Positions 12,961 to 30,715 of a stretch of DNA of 64,000 bases are shown piece after piece. A program made the position numbers and the translations under genes. The notes under the pieces are model-generated. The model saw only the letters and a program-made list of their open reading frames with translations. It was not told the DNA's origin and ran no database searches. Where the stretch lies: positions 186,001 through 250,000 of the forward strand of contig JADANN010000118.1 in NCBI GenBank assembly GCA_018806985.1. The letters are read 5' to 3'. Positions within the stretch are counted from its first letter, which is position 1, and each line of letters starts with the position of its first letter. Source of the DNA: Angiostrongylus vasorum (taxonomy: Eukaryota > Nematoda > Chromadorea > Rhabditida > Metastrongylidae).

Positions 12961-12999
12961 TGGATGACGTTTCGGCGATTTCGCCTTCCTCAGAGCCGT
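12961..12999 (-). ncRNA. Hammerhead-ribozyme-like motif on an isolated PLE end
   Basis: Minus strand: GGCU, CUGAGGA, stem II GGCG/CGCC with a 3-nt loop, GAAAC, GUC, AUCC. The core is intact. Helix I has one mismatch (GGCU against AUCC). No reverse-transcriptase sequence lies next to it. Confidence 0.5.
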
Positions 13000-13589
13000 G
13001 ATGTAACGAGTGGGACTGGCCCACGCGTTCATCGTTTTCCTCCCTGTCTTTCCTACAAGCTTTACCAGGGATTATCCTTAAAAGGACTAGGAGAACAGAG
13101 GGCAGGGAGATAGACTTGCGAGTTAATCTAGCTTTAGACAAAAGTTGAGCACAATGCGCACATCTGTGAGAACAAGTGGGATGTCGCGAGAGTACGAGAC
13201 GTTGTTGTATCCTATTTTCGGTTTCGACAAACCGAAGAGAAAGGCACCTAATCTGTAGCGTTGTAAGCGAAGTGGTCGTGAAAGCCTTCGAGTAGCCATC
13301 GCTGCTAACATTGCGCTTTCTCCCATCGTAGGTCTTTTCTTTGCAATCGAAAACATCCGATGCCGCTGATTAAAACTTCGTGTGTTTCCAACGACACTCG
13401 TACTGACGAGTCTTTTTAGCTTCTCCAACCTTTTTGTTGAAAGTTTTACATGACCCTTTCTCAAATGACGGATATATCCTAATATGCTCTACTCGATGAT
13501 ATGAAATTTTACGTAACGCCAACAATTGTTTTATGACTCACTTACGAGAGAGAGTCCTAATAGGTTGAAGGGAAAAACTCTATTTTTTT

Positions 13590-13890
13590 GTTCCGCGGTC
13601 ACGACAGCAGTAAGCTAGAGTTTGTATAGGGCACGGGTCTACTGCTTGGTCCTGAAAGTATTTCACCCGTTTCGACGATTTTAAACCCTTTTTCGTAGAC
13701 AAAAAAGTTAGCAGAACGAGCTAATGGGACTCTCGATGACACTTCTATGGCATGTGGCACCACATGGATGTGGTCGCTGTGGAAGAATCCTTGTCGGAAT
13801 TCTGCTTGCTGAACTGATAGTGCCCCATCCAATGTCCTCTATAAGGGCAAATGGATAATCTTCGTGAAAGGCTTGTGGAGTATCCTCAGT
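13590..13890 (-). mobile_element. RTE reverse-transcriptase remnant
   Basis: The minus-strand ORF reads QQAEFRQGFFHSDHIHVV and FFVYEKGFKIVETGEIL. These are collinear with the RTE finger/palm stretch (EQAGFR.G....DHI, then FVDYEKAFDSVE). Only this short piece is readable. The flanks toward 13123 encode a 113-codon ORF that I could not align. Confidence 0.6.
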
Positions 13891-14546
13891 AGGCAAATCA
13901 GACGATAGTTACAAAGATTCCTTTGGTTAGCCTTTTTTAGGCAATTTGATCGTGGCCGACGTCTTACAGTGATCTGAGATACTCTAAATTACAAGGCAAG
14001 ACGTGGCTAACGAGAAGTATATGTAATTTATAGCTTCCAACCAAAAGTATGTCGGATCTACTGTAGTCAGATTATGAATCTGTGTATTTCTTCATGCTTT
14101 TTTATCCTAGCTCTAAATTCGGAGGAAAGAATCCCATTTATTAAGGTTTAATGAAGTGTACTTAGAGCATGTTTAGATCTACTGATTCGTACACCGTTTT
14201 ATTATACCTGGAAGAGTAATTTTAGGTGTCAATCTGCAATGTACGGCAGGAGTTCATTCCTGAACAGGGGGCTTTGAGAACGAAGAAGTTCGACGTTGCT
14301 ATCTGGAAGCTTGCTAAATGAGAAAATCTGCGACAATGAAATCAGGCGTACTTCCTTTACTTGCCTTCTCAATAAAAACAGTAGGCATCGCATCAGGAAG
14401 GGTGACGTGTTACATGTACCTCGCGTAACACGGGATCGCGCCAGTATAAATAAAACTTCCTGGCGCCCGCTTCAATCCCTAGATGAATAGGACCACAATC
14501 GATGTACGTTATGTCTCGATAGCCGTTCACTCCAGATGATAATCAT

Positions 14547-14682
14547 GCTGCTATCGTCCCAGACAAAGCCGGCACCGATTTGCCGACCCCGGAGGAATGG
14601 AGGGCATGGTGGACCACGGGCGCGGGGAGCGATCCCATTTGTATTGCAGGGCGGCTCGAACCACTGCTCTACACACGCCCCT
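14547..14682 (-). mobile_element. Family A SINE, 5' half only
   Basis: Minus orientation; the tRNA-like head and first body block are kept and the rest is missing. Confidence 0.65.
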
Positions 14683-15684
14683 CTGTGTTCTCCTTATCCA
14701 GAGCACACTTATCATATTCTAAACAGGGAATCGTCACATGATCCCTATAGGAGAACAAGCTCGTCCTAATAAAGGTCTGCTTTAAATTGTGTTGCATAGA
14801 AAAGTAGCTTCGGTTGGTTTAACGAGTTGTCGATTTAAGAAAGAAAAGTGTTGCAGAAGAAGTTTAACTGAAGAAAGAAACATAGAGTGTGTGTATCAAA
14901 TATGATTCATATAGTCACAAATGTGTTAGATTAGTTTCACTACTGTTCTCATGAATGCAGTTAAAGAATGCTTCCATAACGACATCGGTAGCTGAAACAC
15001 GCTTAACCGTCCACGGCCTTATGAAGTGGTCTTTAGTAATTTTCAGTAAGAACGGTAATTTTCACCATCATTTATCCACCAAGCAATCTGGTACAGTTGG
15101 CTTCATTTGCTTCAAGCTATAGTCAGAATGTCGTTTTCCATTGAAATCACCTTGATGAACGTCTACTTGCTATGAGCATCTTATTAAAGATTGACTTCTC
15201 TCTAGAAATTCCTACCAAATAATGCCATATACAGATGCTTGGGTACTATTATATCCATTCCTAGAGAACCTCTGTCCAATGGGAACACGAATACATAGCA
15301 CAAAGTAACCCCAAGAATACTTCCATTTCAGTGTTTACCATCAAGCCTATCTTCCTACGGTTATTTCAAACGGATATGAATTGCATGAACTAAACTTGTG
15401 TATCGTAGACTTATCTGCTACATCAAGCAACTTGTAACCCTGTCGTAGGCCACTATTCATCGACGGCCAGCTGTTGCGCTCCACGGCCAATTAGCATGGT
15501 GTTCTCACCTTTAAATTTAATTTCGAAAGGCTAGTTTCGTACTTGAGATGTACTTGGGAGCACATTTCGAGTCCAAATTTGTACACCTGAAGAATGTTTG
15601 TAATCGGCTCGTTTTTCTCAGTCAGTTATCGGACATTCCTCGTTTCGCATATTTGTATGGACTGTGTACTTCGTTTACTACATC

Positions 15685-16242
15685 GTGGTATACTCGGATA
15701 CTTGGATGGCCTGTCTTCACTGGTTGTGCGAGCCCCAGCATAGCTTCCATTTTTTTCGCAGTTTTACTGGTTTTGCCGTTGTGATTTCCTGGAGTCCCGA
15801 GATCAACATTGTTAGAGTCTGCTTCATTTCGTGGTATAGAAATGTCTATTTGCATCTTAACGGCTTACCGCATCGTGGCTGGGAGGTGTTCCTAGGTGTC
15901 GGACTGCGATGTACAGTCAGTGGGGAGATTCATCCCCGTGACAGGGTCTCCCAATCTGAGAAGGAGTTCGACGTTTCCATTAGGAAGCCCAGGTAGGAAT
16001 AAACCAATATCAGGGTCAACCACCTTCCTCGTATCAAACTAGTGGCATGGTGGCAAATCTCCCTCTGATCCACAGTGGCGGCGAATACCTGTGGTGGTGA
16101 CGACCTGCGCAGACTTTGGCCTGGTTGACCTCAGGACTCCAGGGAACTGCAATGGCTAAACCAGCAAAACTCCTAAAATGTGGAATTTATGGTGGGGCTC
16201 GGACAGCCAGTGAGGACGGGCTGTCCAGGTATACAAGTAATT
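15685..16242. repeat. Inverted pair of family D repeats just upstream of the NKAP gene
   Basis: 15685-15835 is a truncated minus-orientation copy. 15866-16242 is an almost full plus-orientation copy (GCTGGGAGGTGTTCCTAGGT; GGCATGGTGGCAAATCTCCC). The pair ends 103 bp before the NKAP start codon, so it lies within or next to its promoter. Confidence 0.7.
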
Positions 16243-16344
16243 ATTTGGAGGAATGAGGAATACTGTTGCAGCAGTGTCTAAATTCTTCTTAGATGAATGC
16301 TGTTACAAGAATGTTTAGATAAGTTTTGGAGCAAACTTTTTAAA

Positions 16345-21672
<5,328 letters not shown>

Positions 21673-23734
21673 AGAATTCTGTGGCTTTATTTCATCATGT
21701 TTTTGAGCTACGTTTTGTGTCATGGATCTTCATTTATCTAGTAATGCTAGGAAGGCTTTCTATCACAAGCTTCCGATTTTTTTGCTCATCACCACTTTCT
21801 AAACGTTAACGTCTACATCAGTATAGAAGTTCGGCTGTGATTATGAAAAATTCATAAAATCAAGCTAAATGAACGTACATTTTCTTATTTTTTCAAGGAG
21901 CTTAGTAAATGTAAGCTTGGAATTGTTGGGTGAATTGGATTCGGCAGGTTCTTCTAATAAGTGAGCGCTAAACGCCCTTACAAGGAACTATTAAACTGCC
22001 TCCATTTGTAATCTGTATTCGTTGTATCTGATGAAGATGTCCATATGGACAGGGGAAATGTGTGCTTCAGCTGATTTTCCTAATTTCAATGACCGATTTA
22101 CTCAACATTTATTGATGTTAAATGCGACGTGGTCGTTAGGCTGTCTTCTTTGCGGAGTCTTTTTCCTAGGTTCCATTTGCGTAAAATTGAGGTTAAAGGT
22201 AGGACAATTGAAAGGCACATCTGAAAGGTCGGTCTGCAAAGTACCCCTCTATAGCTTCTTCGTGCAAGCCGTTTTTGGTTTGATACGCTTTTCTTGGACA
22301 TCTTCGTTCAATGCAGGGCATTTGCGGCTTCGATAACTTGTCTGTCCGATTGGTTCTGTCATTCTACGATTTCTAGCCAACAGTTGGACAAATTTCTTGT
22401 GCTCTAATCTACAGCTGCTATTCACTACTTCTTAGGACGAGAACGAGCTGGGTGCCGGATTCTTTCGAATGTTGGATTTGGCTCTGCTCCGGCTTTGTGG
22501 GGTAGTTTTTGCTGGTCTTTGTGTTGGGAGTAGGTGCAGATGGTTCTAATCTACAGGTGAACATGTTTACGCTGTTCGATGTGTTCATGTAAGCATATTA
22601 TGGAAATTATTTGAACACCGCATAGATCTTCGTTTCGTCAGTCGTCTTCTGCTACAGTTTGTTTATCATAAATCCACCGTTGTTGATGGGAATGGATTCG
22701 GAAAACAACGTGAGCAGTAATATCTCTCTGTGAAAGGTAGCGTTTGCTTTTTCTTTCGTAGTGAAATGGCTACTTTGTCATTCTCCCTGCTTCACGCTTT
22801 TGTCGACTGGGACATTGTTATCACCTTTTCCGCAATCTGAATTGTTCTCTAAATTGCTGAGGAATTTGAAATTAGCACATCTTGGATGAGATCACGGTTT
22901 TCCCAAAATCTGCCCAGATTTGTCACTTTCTTAAAAGTTCTGCTTGACCGAAAATGCATTCATCATGACCACCTTCGAAATCTTTCTGACGACAATTAGA
23001 TGACGTCATCCACAATTCAGTTATTGCCTCTTCGAAAACAGCATGCGAATGAGATGACATGACGAAAGCAAAGTGATAGCCTTTTCCAAACCTTTATAGT
23101 CTTCATTTAGTAGAATGTCATTAAGTCGTGTAGTTTAAGAAACGGTGTTGAAGTTTATTACAAGCACTACCATTTTGCCAGCATCACTTTTCACCTCAGA
23201 TGGTTTTTTGAAAGATTCTGTATTGGAATTTTAATGTCGTCAACGAACCTGGGCTTGTTATTCGTCTTTGTCCCTCAACTCTCACATCGCTGAATTGTTA
23301 ACTGTTCGATTTTCAAGCACTAGGAAAGAAGTGCTTTAATTAAAGTGGATAGATAGAATTGCTATCGTTGTGTTCAAAATACATCTTTGCTCTTGTCATA
23401 TTGTCAGCAGTCAGGCGAAAAGTCGTTGTGATTGTTGGTGTAACTGAATCATTGAAAACCCTAGCAATATGTTTAGTAGACGATACTGAATATTTCCACC
23501 TGAAAAAGCTATTGTTTTTGTTCATGGTGGGCTCAACTGGAAAGGCTAAGCCTTTATGGTCCACTCATTCCTTGCGACACCTAGCAAAGTCGCCATGCGG
23601 TCCTATTAAATATAATCGTCTATGTTTATCCTTATGTGATGGTCTCTATCTTCATTTCATCTGAATAGAGATGACCGAGTGTTTTCTCCACTACTACTGC
23701 TTTCTTATTACAGTAGCAGGATCGTTCACCGTCC
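21673..23734. other. NKAP 3' flank, no gene seen
   Basis: No canonical AATAAA is obvious near the NKAP stop. The 104-codon ORF at 22022-22336 has no recognisable motif and looks like chance. Confidence 0.4.
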
Positions 23735-24440
23735 CGGTATTGAACTAGTCGCATGGTGGTAAATCCCCTTCTAATCCACAATTACAGCAATTGTCTGTGG
23801 TGGTGACGGACCTGGGCAGACTTTGGCTGCGCTGACCTCGGAATAGCAAAGCTACGAAAAAATGGAAATTATGCTGAGGCGCGCACAACTAGTGAAGACA
23901 GGCCATCCATCTATGCAAGAAAGTAATACTGCATCTTAATGAGGTTTTTATGGGTACAAGGATTTCACGCAATTTCTGCAGTTACTTTTTGTCTTGGGTA
24001 ATGGGAAACTCGAATGTGGACTAGACGATTCTTAATTTAATTAACTATTCAGTTGTCCAGTTCATCAATTTGAATGTAAAGTGGAGTGGCAAGAGGAAAC
24101 CTAAATTTATAGAACTAATAAAACCATTACTGAATGAGAATGAGGACTTATAGGAGCGCAAAGAGGATTTTTTTAAGGTATATATCAAAATTGGTATTAC
24201 TTGGATAGTTGGATGAGCGCCTTAACTGTTTATGCGGATACCAGCATAATTTCCGTTTTTTCGGAGTTCTGCTGGTTTAACCATTGTGATTCCCTGGAGT
24301 CCCGAGGTCAGCGTGACCAAAGTCTGCCTCAGGTCGTCACCACCACAGGCAGTCGCCGGCCTTGTGGATCGGAGGGAGATTTGCCACCATGCGACTAGTT
24401 TCATATCAGGACGCTGGTCGATCCTGATATTGGTTAGCAA
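23735..24440. repeat. Two family D copies in opposite orientation
   Basis: 23735-23930 is the 3' part in plus orientation. 24190-24440 is a minus-orientation copy (TTGCCACCATGCGACTAG). The 260 bp between shows nothing recognisable. Confidence 0.65.
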
Positions 24441-25249
24441 ATTTGATAGTATTTTTCATAATCCTAGTTCATACGTCAATTACATTACAGTATGGTGCTA
24501 ATATAAGGATAAATCCAGTCGATATTGTAATGCTCGAATGAAGTTGTAGAGAAATTCTCAAAAATTGTGAGAGAGAGTACAACAATAACAAATGATGATT
24601 ACGAGTATAAAGGCTGCTATGGGTTGATTCAATGCTTCGCCAACTTATGAAGAACATCGACATGTTCGATGGACCTCCCTCCCGTTGCCTGTGCTACGTA
24701 TTAATTAGAGGAGTGGATTCGATGTATGCAGGTATTTCTCAGATTTAATTCAATGTATGTAGAGCTTTTTGAAATCTAGGACCTCTCCTAGAAAGTTGTT
24801 GTTAGTTGAAGATCTTAGACTACCGTGTTCGTCTACTGAGATACTCCATCTCCTCCTACTATTGTCTTTCATATCGCTTATGGCAGGGTCTGCTAAACTA
24901 GTGCGACTTCAGGGAATCATCGTTTATTTTCGATGACGAACTCTTGTTACTGGTTGCTCAATAAAAAGCTATTTCTGATCAGCAGGAAGTCAACAGATTT
25001 TTCCTTGTCCAATTTTTTCCCCCATCGTTGAGCTAAATGAAATCCTGAGAGTGTTTCTGGATAGTCCCTACTCAGTAAATTGGCCTGGATCTTTTCGCTC
25101 TGTAGCATTTATCTATTGCTCATTATCACTCAGGGTTTTTATAGACTTTTCTTCTCAGATCTCCAAAATTTTCAGCAACTTAACTAAAGGCATTGCCATG
25201 GGAATATAGTAGCTTTTTAAGTTCGGGAAATTGAATTATTACGTACTAA

Positions 25250-25630
25250 TAGAACAGTTACTTGGACACTTGAATGGACCGTCCTCAGTAGTTGTGCGGG
25301 CATCAGCATATAGCTATTGTGTTTCCCCTGCTGTCCTGAGTTCAGCCAGCCCAAGGGCTTCCTCAGTTCGTTACAACCACAGGCAGCGCCGCCCTTGTGG
25401 ATCAGAGGGAGATTTACCACCGTGAGACTAGTTTGATACCACGACATTGGTGGATCCTTGGTATTGCTTTAATGTTAACTGGGCTTAATGATGGGGAACG
25501 CCAGACTTTTTTCCCAGCTTTTCCCAGCTTGGGAGACTCCCTCCCGAGGGGATGAATCCCCACTGTACATCGCAGGACGACAACCAGGAACACCTCCCAC
25601 TCACGATGAGGCGGTAAACCTTTGGGAGAG
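25250..25630 (-). repeat. Family D repeat, near full length
   Basis: Minus orientation: TTACTTGGACACTTGAATGG at one end and CGATGAGGCGGTAAACC at the other. A Penelope-like element begins 165 bp further on. Confidence 0.7.
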
Positions 25631-25794
25631 ATAGGGAGAGTTACTTTTTTAAATTTCTGTTTCACACGTTTTATATGTCCTCGTGTTGTATTACCAATTC
25701 TCAATGCTCCATTCTAAGTAGTTTTTTTTCATTTCTCATCATAGTCATAGCTGTTGACGATGTCTACAGTCTTTTGTTCATTAAATAATACCAA

Positions 25795-26895
25795 ATAATA
25801 CAGTCTGAGTAGATTAAGTTCACCCCGGAGAAACCGAAAGAAAATTGGCTCCCATTTCTTAACGTTCAAATCAACTTATCAAGTAGCGGTTATATGACAA
25901 AGTGGTGCCGAAAACCAAGTAACAAAAACATTCTGGTTTATTCTCTCTCTCCCACCCTTCACACACCAAGAGGGCGATTGTAAGAATCTTGTTTTGAACA
26001 GCGACCTCTGTGTACAAACATGGAACTAAAGAAGGAGACGTGCGACTTGGCTCGTCAAATAGCCATCTCCAATGGCTACGAAATTGTAACCCCACGAGAT
26101 AAGTTTAGCAGGAGAGGGACGTCGCAAAACGAACGGTTTAGCCGGAACAAAACCCCGTTTATCTTGCCCTTTATCAGCGACGAACTAAATGTGGCGATAA
26201 AGTAGCGATAAAGCGATGCTTAGGAAAGGCAGATCTAGAGGGATCGGTAGCGATTATTGAAATACCACCGAATACTTTTCGTCGTCACTTAGTTCGCAAC
26301 CGCCTGTATGACCGTCTATATGAAACATAACTGCGTAATTTGCACTTATGGCATTGTCGGTGACTGCATGAGTTCAGGTATCATATACTTGATCTCTTAT
26401 AATACCCTCGGAGATGAATATATTGGCGAAACCGGAGGCCTGTTATGTTCCCGTATAAATGAACATTTAGATCACTATCTTCGCACAGCATGCCAAAACA
26501 CCAGCGCGCAAACTTCTTGAGGCTTTTTGAATAAATCCCAAGAACCCTACGACGAATAGCAGGGAGGACTGTGCATAGGTGAGCGCGACCTGGCTTCAAA
26601 TCTTCGCATCGATTTTTGATGTGGGGTGATGCAGTCATGAATCATATGCTACTCAAATCGGCTGTTTTTTCTTCAGTGGAGATGTTTCACGTATAAAGGC
26701 CGGGTTCTTCGAGAAGTTGTTGACCATGTGATTGCCATGTAGATTCTCATGTTTCTTTTTGTGTTATTGGAAGCGTTTATCGTAGTAAATTGCGGTCAAT
26801 ATACCCTTCCAGGCTCCGAAGAAGGCGACACTGCCGAAAGGTCGCCTTTACTGGGATAAAGAATAAAGTAACACCTCGTGTTTGTTCAACAAGAA
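25795..26895 (+). mobile_element. 5'-truncated Penelope-like element
   Basis: The sequence is near-identical in wording to the 3' half of the 51.4-52.5 kb copy: TTATATGACAAAGTGGTGCC, then the [20 protein letters not shown] stretch. A broken GIY-YIG region follows at 26308-26520 (GDEYIGETGGLLCSRINEHL) with an internal deletion. A degraded hammerhead motif (26810-26845) and AATAAAGTAACACCTCGTG at the end follow. Confidence 0.78.
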
Positions 26896-27029
26896 TATCG
26901 AGAATTATACCGAATTTTTCTTTGTCATCGCATTTAACTAGGTTTCTCTCAGTAGTTGTTACTAGTTGTCTCAGCTATTGGTAGGCATATTCATTTGTTT
27001 TCTTTCTTCAAACGATATTTGTATGATAG

Positions 27030-27170
27030 GAAGCGTGTGTAGCGCAGTGGTTAGAGTTGCCCGGCTACACCCATGAAGCCTTTGGTTCGATTCAACGCCC
27101 GGGTTCACCAAGCCTAGCATCTCTGCACGGTCGGCAAATTGTTACTGGACTTCTTTAGAACGATTATATA
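27030..27170 (+). mobile_element. tRNA-derived SINE related to family A
   Basis: GTGTGTAGCGCAGTGGTTAG and TTTGGTTCGATTC give the best A- and B-box pair in the window. The body is short and diverged. Confidence 0.6.
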
Positions 27171-27227
27171 CACTTACTTGAATTCTTTCTTTGACGAGCT
27201 CACACGAAGTCGATAAGTATTCTTTAT

Positions 27228-27272
27228 TCGGCTATCGTTTCGACGTCTTCATCTTCATCAGAGCCGATGATC
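27228..27272 (-). ncRNA. Divergent hammerhead-like motif, second PLE subfamily
   Basis: Minus strand: CGGCU, CUGAUGA, stem II GAUG/CGUC around AAGA, GAAAC, GAU, AGCCG. Helix I is five perfect pairs, and helix II is different sequence from the first subfamily yet still paired. The cleavage triplet reads GAU instead of a UH end, so it is probably inactive. Confidence 0.45.
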
Positions 27273-27314
27273 TGAGACGGCGTCTTCGTGTGAACCAGTG
27301 AGCTGGTATCACAA

Positions 27315-27495
27315 CGCGTAACTTTTCATTTACTGCCTACTTTTTTTTCATCGCAGGATATTATGTGAAATACAACCGCACTGATGATGAGACATTTGCA
27401 GAAATCAGACCCCTGACCAAATTCGAACCCTGCAATTACCCTTTTGGGGACTCGCGTGTTACCTACTGCGCCACTGGGCCCTTGCTTTGATTTTT
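27315..27495 (-). mobile_element. Family C SINE with the clearest tRNA head
   Basis: On the minus strand: CAGTGGCGCAGTAGG (A-box), AGGGTTCGAATTTGG (B-box), then the family body and AGGCAGTAAATGAAAAG tail. Confidence 0.68.
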
Positions 27496-28526
27496 TCTCA
27501 TCCAGTTTACTATTGGAACTTTGATAGCCCTCCATAAGTCATTATATAGGCTACACATGTGTTCAATCACCTAAATATTTGCTACGTATGGATTCGAATG
27601 TGTGGTGTATCGCTCGATTTTTACTCATTGCTGTATGGTTTATCCTTTATTTTTATTTGCATGGCTCAGAGAGTTCGCTTCCGTAATTTTCATGAAATCA
27701 TATATTAATGCCATGCTAGATGTTTTTTTGTGATTTTTAGATGTTATGGTGCTATATGCAAGTCGTTGAGAAAATGTCATCGAATGACTAGATTAGCTAC
27801 GACAGCTCAGCTCTTCAACGCTCACATATTATTCATGGAATGCGAGATCAGAATCACCGCACAATTTATTCCGCTCTGTCCGGTTGACGGCTTCAACGTC
27901 AACGTCGAATGATCGAATGCCTGTTCGCATTTCGTTGTCGACTCGATGTATCCCACTAGCGAATTCTGTGTTTTTACTATCCATTAGTGAAATGGAATGG
28001 ATAGCACTTCAGATCGACTCCTAGTTCTATTAGTAACTCTTTAAACATTTTGCAATAGTGAGATATATTCGCTAGAACGCCACGAGATGAAATCTTCACT
28101 GCGCAACGGGCACAAGAAAAAAAGAGAAACCTCTTCAAACGGTTGTTTCAAACGGGTGTTTACTAGAAAGCGTAATTCCTTAGCTTAGTGATTAATAGAA
28201 AAGTGAAGAGAAAAATTGGGTGAAATGGATATTGTAGCGAATGTTTGGGAACCAAACTGTGCTGCCTTCCTCTTTTCTTGTTGATATTCTAAGGTTTCTT
28301 GTGAGCATGTGTTCGAGCATCTGCACTAGCGAACGAAAGCTCCAGGGAATGAAAAACTACAGACAAGTAGTGAAGGACAGTAGTACGACACTAATTGAAA
28401 TCCAACGAGCTATTCACAGACATTCATCATTACTTTTTTAGCGAATCCCAACATAGGCTATACCTCATTCATCGATTATGTTATTTTGCTAGACCGACCT
28501 CCATTTAACCTTCTCCTGAATACTCC

Positions 28527-28824
28527 GTATATTTCTTTGGATTGTTCAGTGACACGAGGTTGCTATATAACTTTTATTCGGCTGACGTTTGGACGTCTTC
28601 GTATTCTTCAGAATCGGTGGTCAGATTCGATAGTCCGTAGTCCTTCTTCTTGGCATTGTAGGCCTTCGCGGTTACCTCGAATCGAATCCTTTTCGAATGC
28701 TGGATCGGGTGGAGCACAGCCAATTTGAATCATCGGTTGCAAAGAAAGCGAAGACGTCGAACCATCAGCCGAATAAAAGTTATATAACAACCTCATTTAA
28801 GCTGAGCAATCCAAAGAAATATGT
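28527..28824. mobile_element. 298-bp foldback element with PLE-end sequence in both arms
   Basis: The left end (ATTTCTTTGGATTGTTCAG, then the GAGGTTG..TATATAAC..TTTATTCGGCTGA block) recurs inverted at the right end with moderate divergence. Each arm holds a decayed hammerhead-like block with the GACGTC stem of the second PLE subfamily. Confidence 0.6.
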
Positions 28825-29718
28825 TGATTATGTTAGTGTTTATCTGAAGATTCCATCTACTTTTTTTCGATACTTCCTAGTCTTCCATGCTAAGACGGCC
28901 GGCTATCGACTTAGAGATTGGATGCAGCCTTCATAGGTGACGCTGTTGGAAGTTTGTACTGAAGACGGATGCCAGCGATGTTACATGAGTGGTGGTAGGC
29001 GGCTTTGCCATAAGCTTCCACTTCATTATCGCATTACGCTGTCATGCATGCTTCACATCATTGCCATCGCATTCGCTTGAATAAAGCGACGATTCAAAAT
29101 TCTCGATGTCCAGTATGAAATTGTCAGTCAATGAGTTCGAAATGCCGTCTTCGATACTTGTGTTCTTCTTCCTTAGGAATATCTCCGATCTCAGCGAGGT
29201 AACCAGTTGACTGATACGTCGCTGGTTAACCACTTTTTCTCCTCGATTTTCGAAAACAAATGCGTCGGCTCGTTCCCAAGAGGCTATTTATTACCGCGTT
29301 ATTACTTGTTTGAATAGAGTAGAGCTGTGTTGTTCAGGTGTGGGTATAGACATATGTTAAACTGCGCCATTCATAAAGAACTGCTGCTGCAAAAGGAATC
29401 ATGCATATGTAACACCGTTGTTACGAGATTCAGCTGTGCAATTCCATTAACTGCTTTATGATTTTAAAAATGTTAACAGTAACGCAACTAGAAACTCAAG
29501 AATCAGGAATTGAACTTGTAGTTTTTCGCTATCCTCCTTCTGCTTTCCTCATTTCTATCCTCAGCTTCAGTTTTTGAGAAATAAATGTCATATCGTTGCA
29601 AATAGGCCAGCCAATTTCGTAGCTTTTATCCCTTTAGGGAAAGTGAGAGCCTCTTTTTTTCGGGATTTTGCCAGTCTGCTCGCCATGGAACCAATTTTGG
29701 AGATTCCCTTCAATTTTC

Positions 29719-29900
29719 CGATGATTTCTGTAATGCTGAGATATTTGCAAAACTCGACCGCAGGTGTCTGCGGGTGCGGTTCCCCACCGCAGACACCTGC
29801 GGTCCGGAGTTTTGCAAATATCTCAGCATTACAGAAGTTATATTTTGCAACATGCTCTACTTTTTAAAAAGAATAGGCAGTAAATAAAAGGTTAAGATTT
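29719..29900. mobile_element. Near-perfect palindrome made of family C SINE 3' ends
   Basis: Arms 29726-29775 and about 29783-29837 are inverted copies (TAATGCTGAGATATTTGCAA on the left), with a central gap of about 8 bp. A GGCAGTAAATAAAAGGTTAA tail follows on the right. Confidence 0.75.
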
Positions 29901-30607
29901 TCGATGATTGTTCAACTCTTGTGCTTTGCTAATTCTCTTGAGGATTCAATAATGAAAAGTGGTTGCGTGAATAAAGTACATAATGGTCAGCGTGAATAGG
30001 ATAAAGCTCGAAGAATTGTTGGCTAAGCATCAACACGACTGCGAATCACACCATCCAAGCACTGAGGGGCGAGGATTAGACGCGCTGTTCATTTCATTCA
30101 CAGGCTCATCATCCATCGTCGCCACTCATTGGCCGTCGATATCCGCTCATCGTCGTTCCGTTTCCTTCTGGGCTTTGGTCAGCTGCTTTTGAGCCTTATA
30201 TCCTTAAAAACTTTGTCGTCCAATTTTAGCTTCTAATACAATGGCAACTGATTCATTGTATGAGTTTCTCTTTTCCTACTTCAATTCAGTACATTGTATG
30301 AGTTACTTTATTCTACTTCAGCTCTCTTGAAGGTGTTTATAACTGTACAGCGATAACTTGCATATCAATGAGTACTAACTTATTAACACACGACGTAGGG
30401 AACTTGTGAAAGCTCTAAAAGAAAAAAGGGATAAACGGTTCGGCGTTGAACATTCCTTGAGCGATATGCTGTGCATTTGACTTCATCATTCATCGTAAAG
30501 ATAACTGGAATGCATATACACTGATTGTATAAAATGACTTAGAGTGCTCTTCCGATCTATAATGGAGGTGTTTTTATTCTTGTAGACAGAAACTGTACAA
30601 TTTTCAC

Positions 30608-30715
30608 ACCCGGAATGGACGTGAAGTTCGGTGAGCCCTGGAAGCGGGATCGAACCATTAACCGACCATGTGTGTGCATTGTGCGGCACATCTAATCACT
30701 GAACTCATTTGTTTA
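30608..30715 (-). mobile_element. Degraded family A SINE head
   Basis: Minus-strand GGTTCGATCCCGCTTCC B-box and family spacing remain. The A-box is eroded. Confidence 0.4.

Larger units (their letters stand above)
12021..15684. other. No host gene seen
   Basis: Holds the PLE end (12.9 kb), the RTE scrap (13.6-13.9 kb), a SINE half (14.5 kb) and an unassigned 113-codon minus ORF (13123-13464). 14.7-15.7 kb is featureless. Confidence 0.4.

Noticed and set aside
13123..13464. 113-codon Arg-rich minus ORF as a host gene
   Set aside because: It lies between an RTE scrap and a PLE end, I could not align it to any family, and it has no supporting splice structure.
22022..22336. 104-codon plus ORF downstream of the NKAP gene
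   Set aside because: No ATG-proximal context, no motif and no splice partners; composition fits chance in AT-rich DNA.
29726..29837. Palindrome as a CRISPR unit, viral origin or transcription terminator
   Set aside because: It is a single inverted pair of a SINE end seen elsewhere in the window, with no spacer array and a eukaryotic context.
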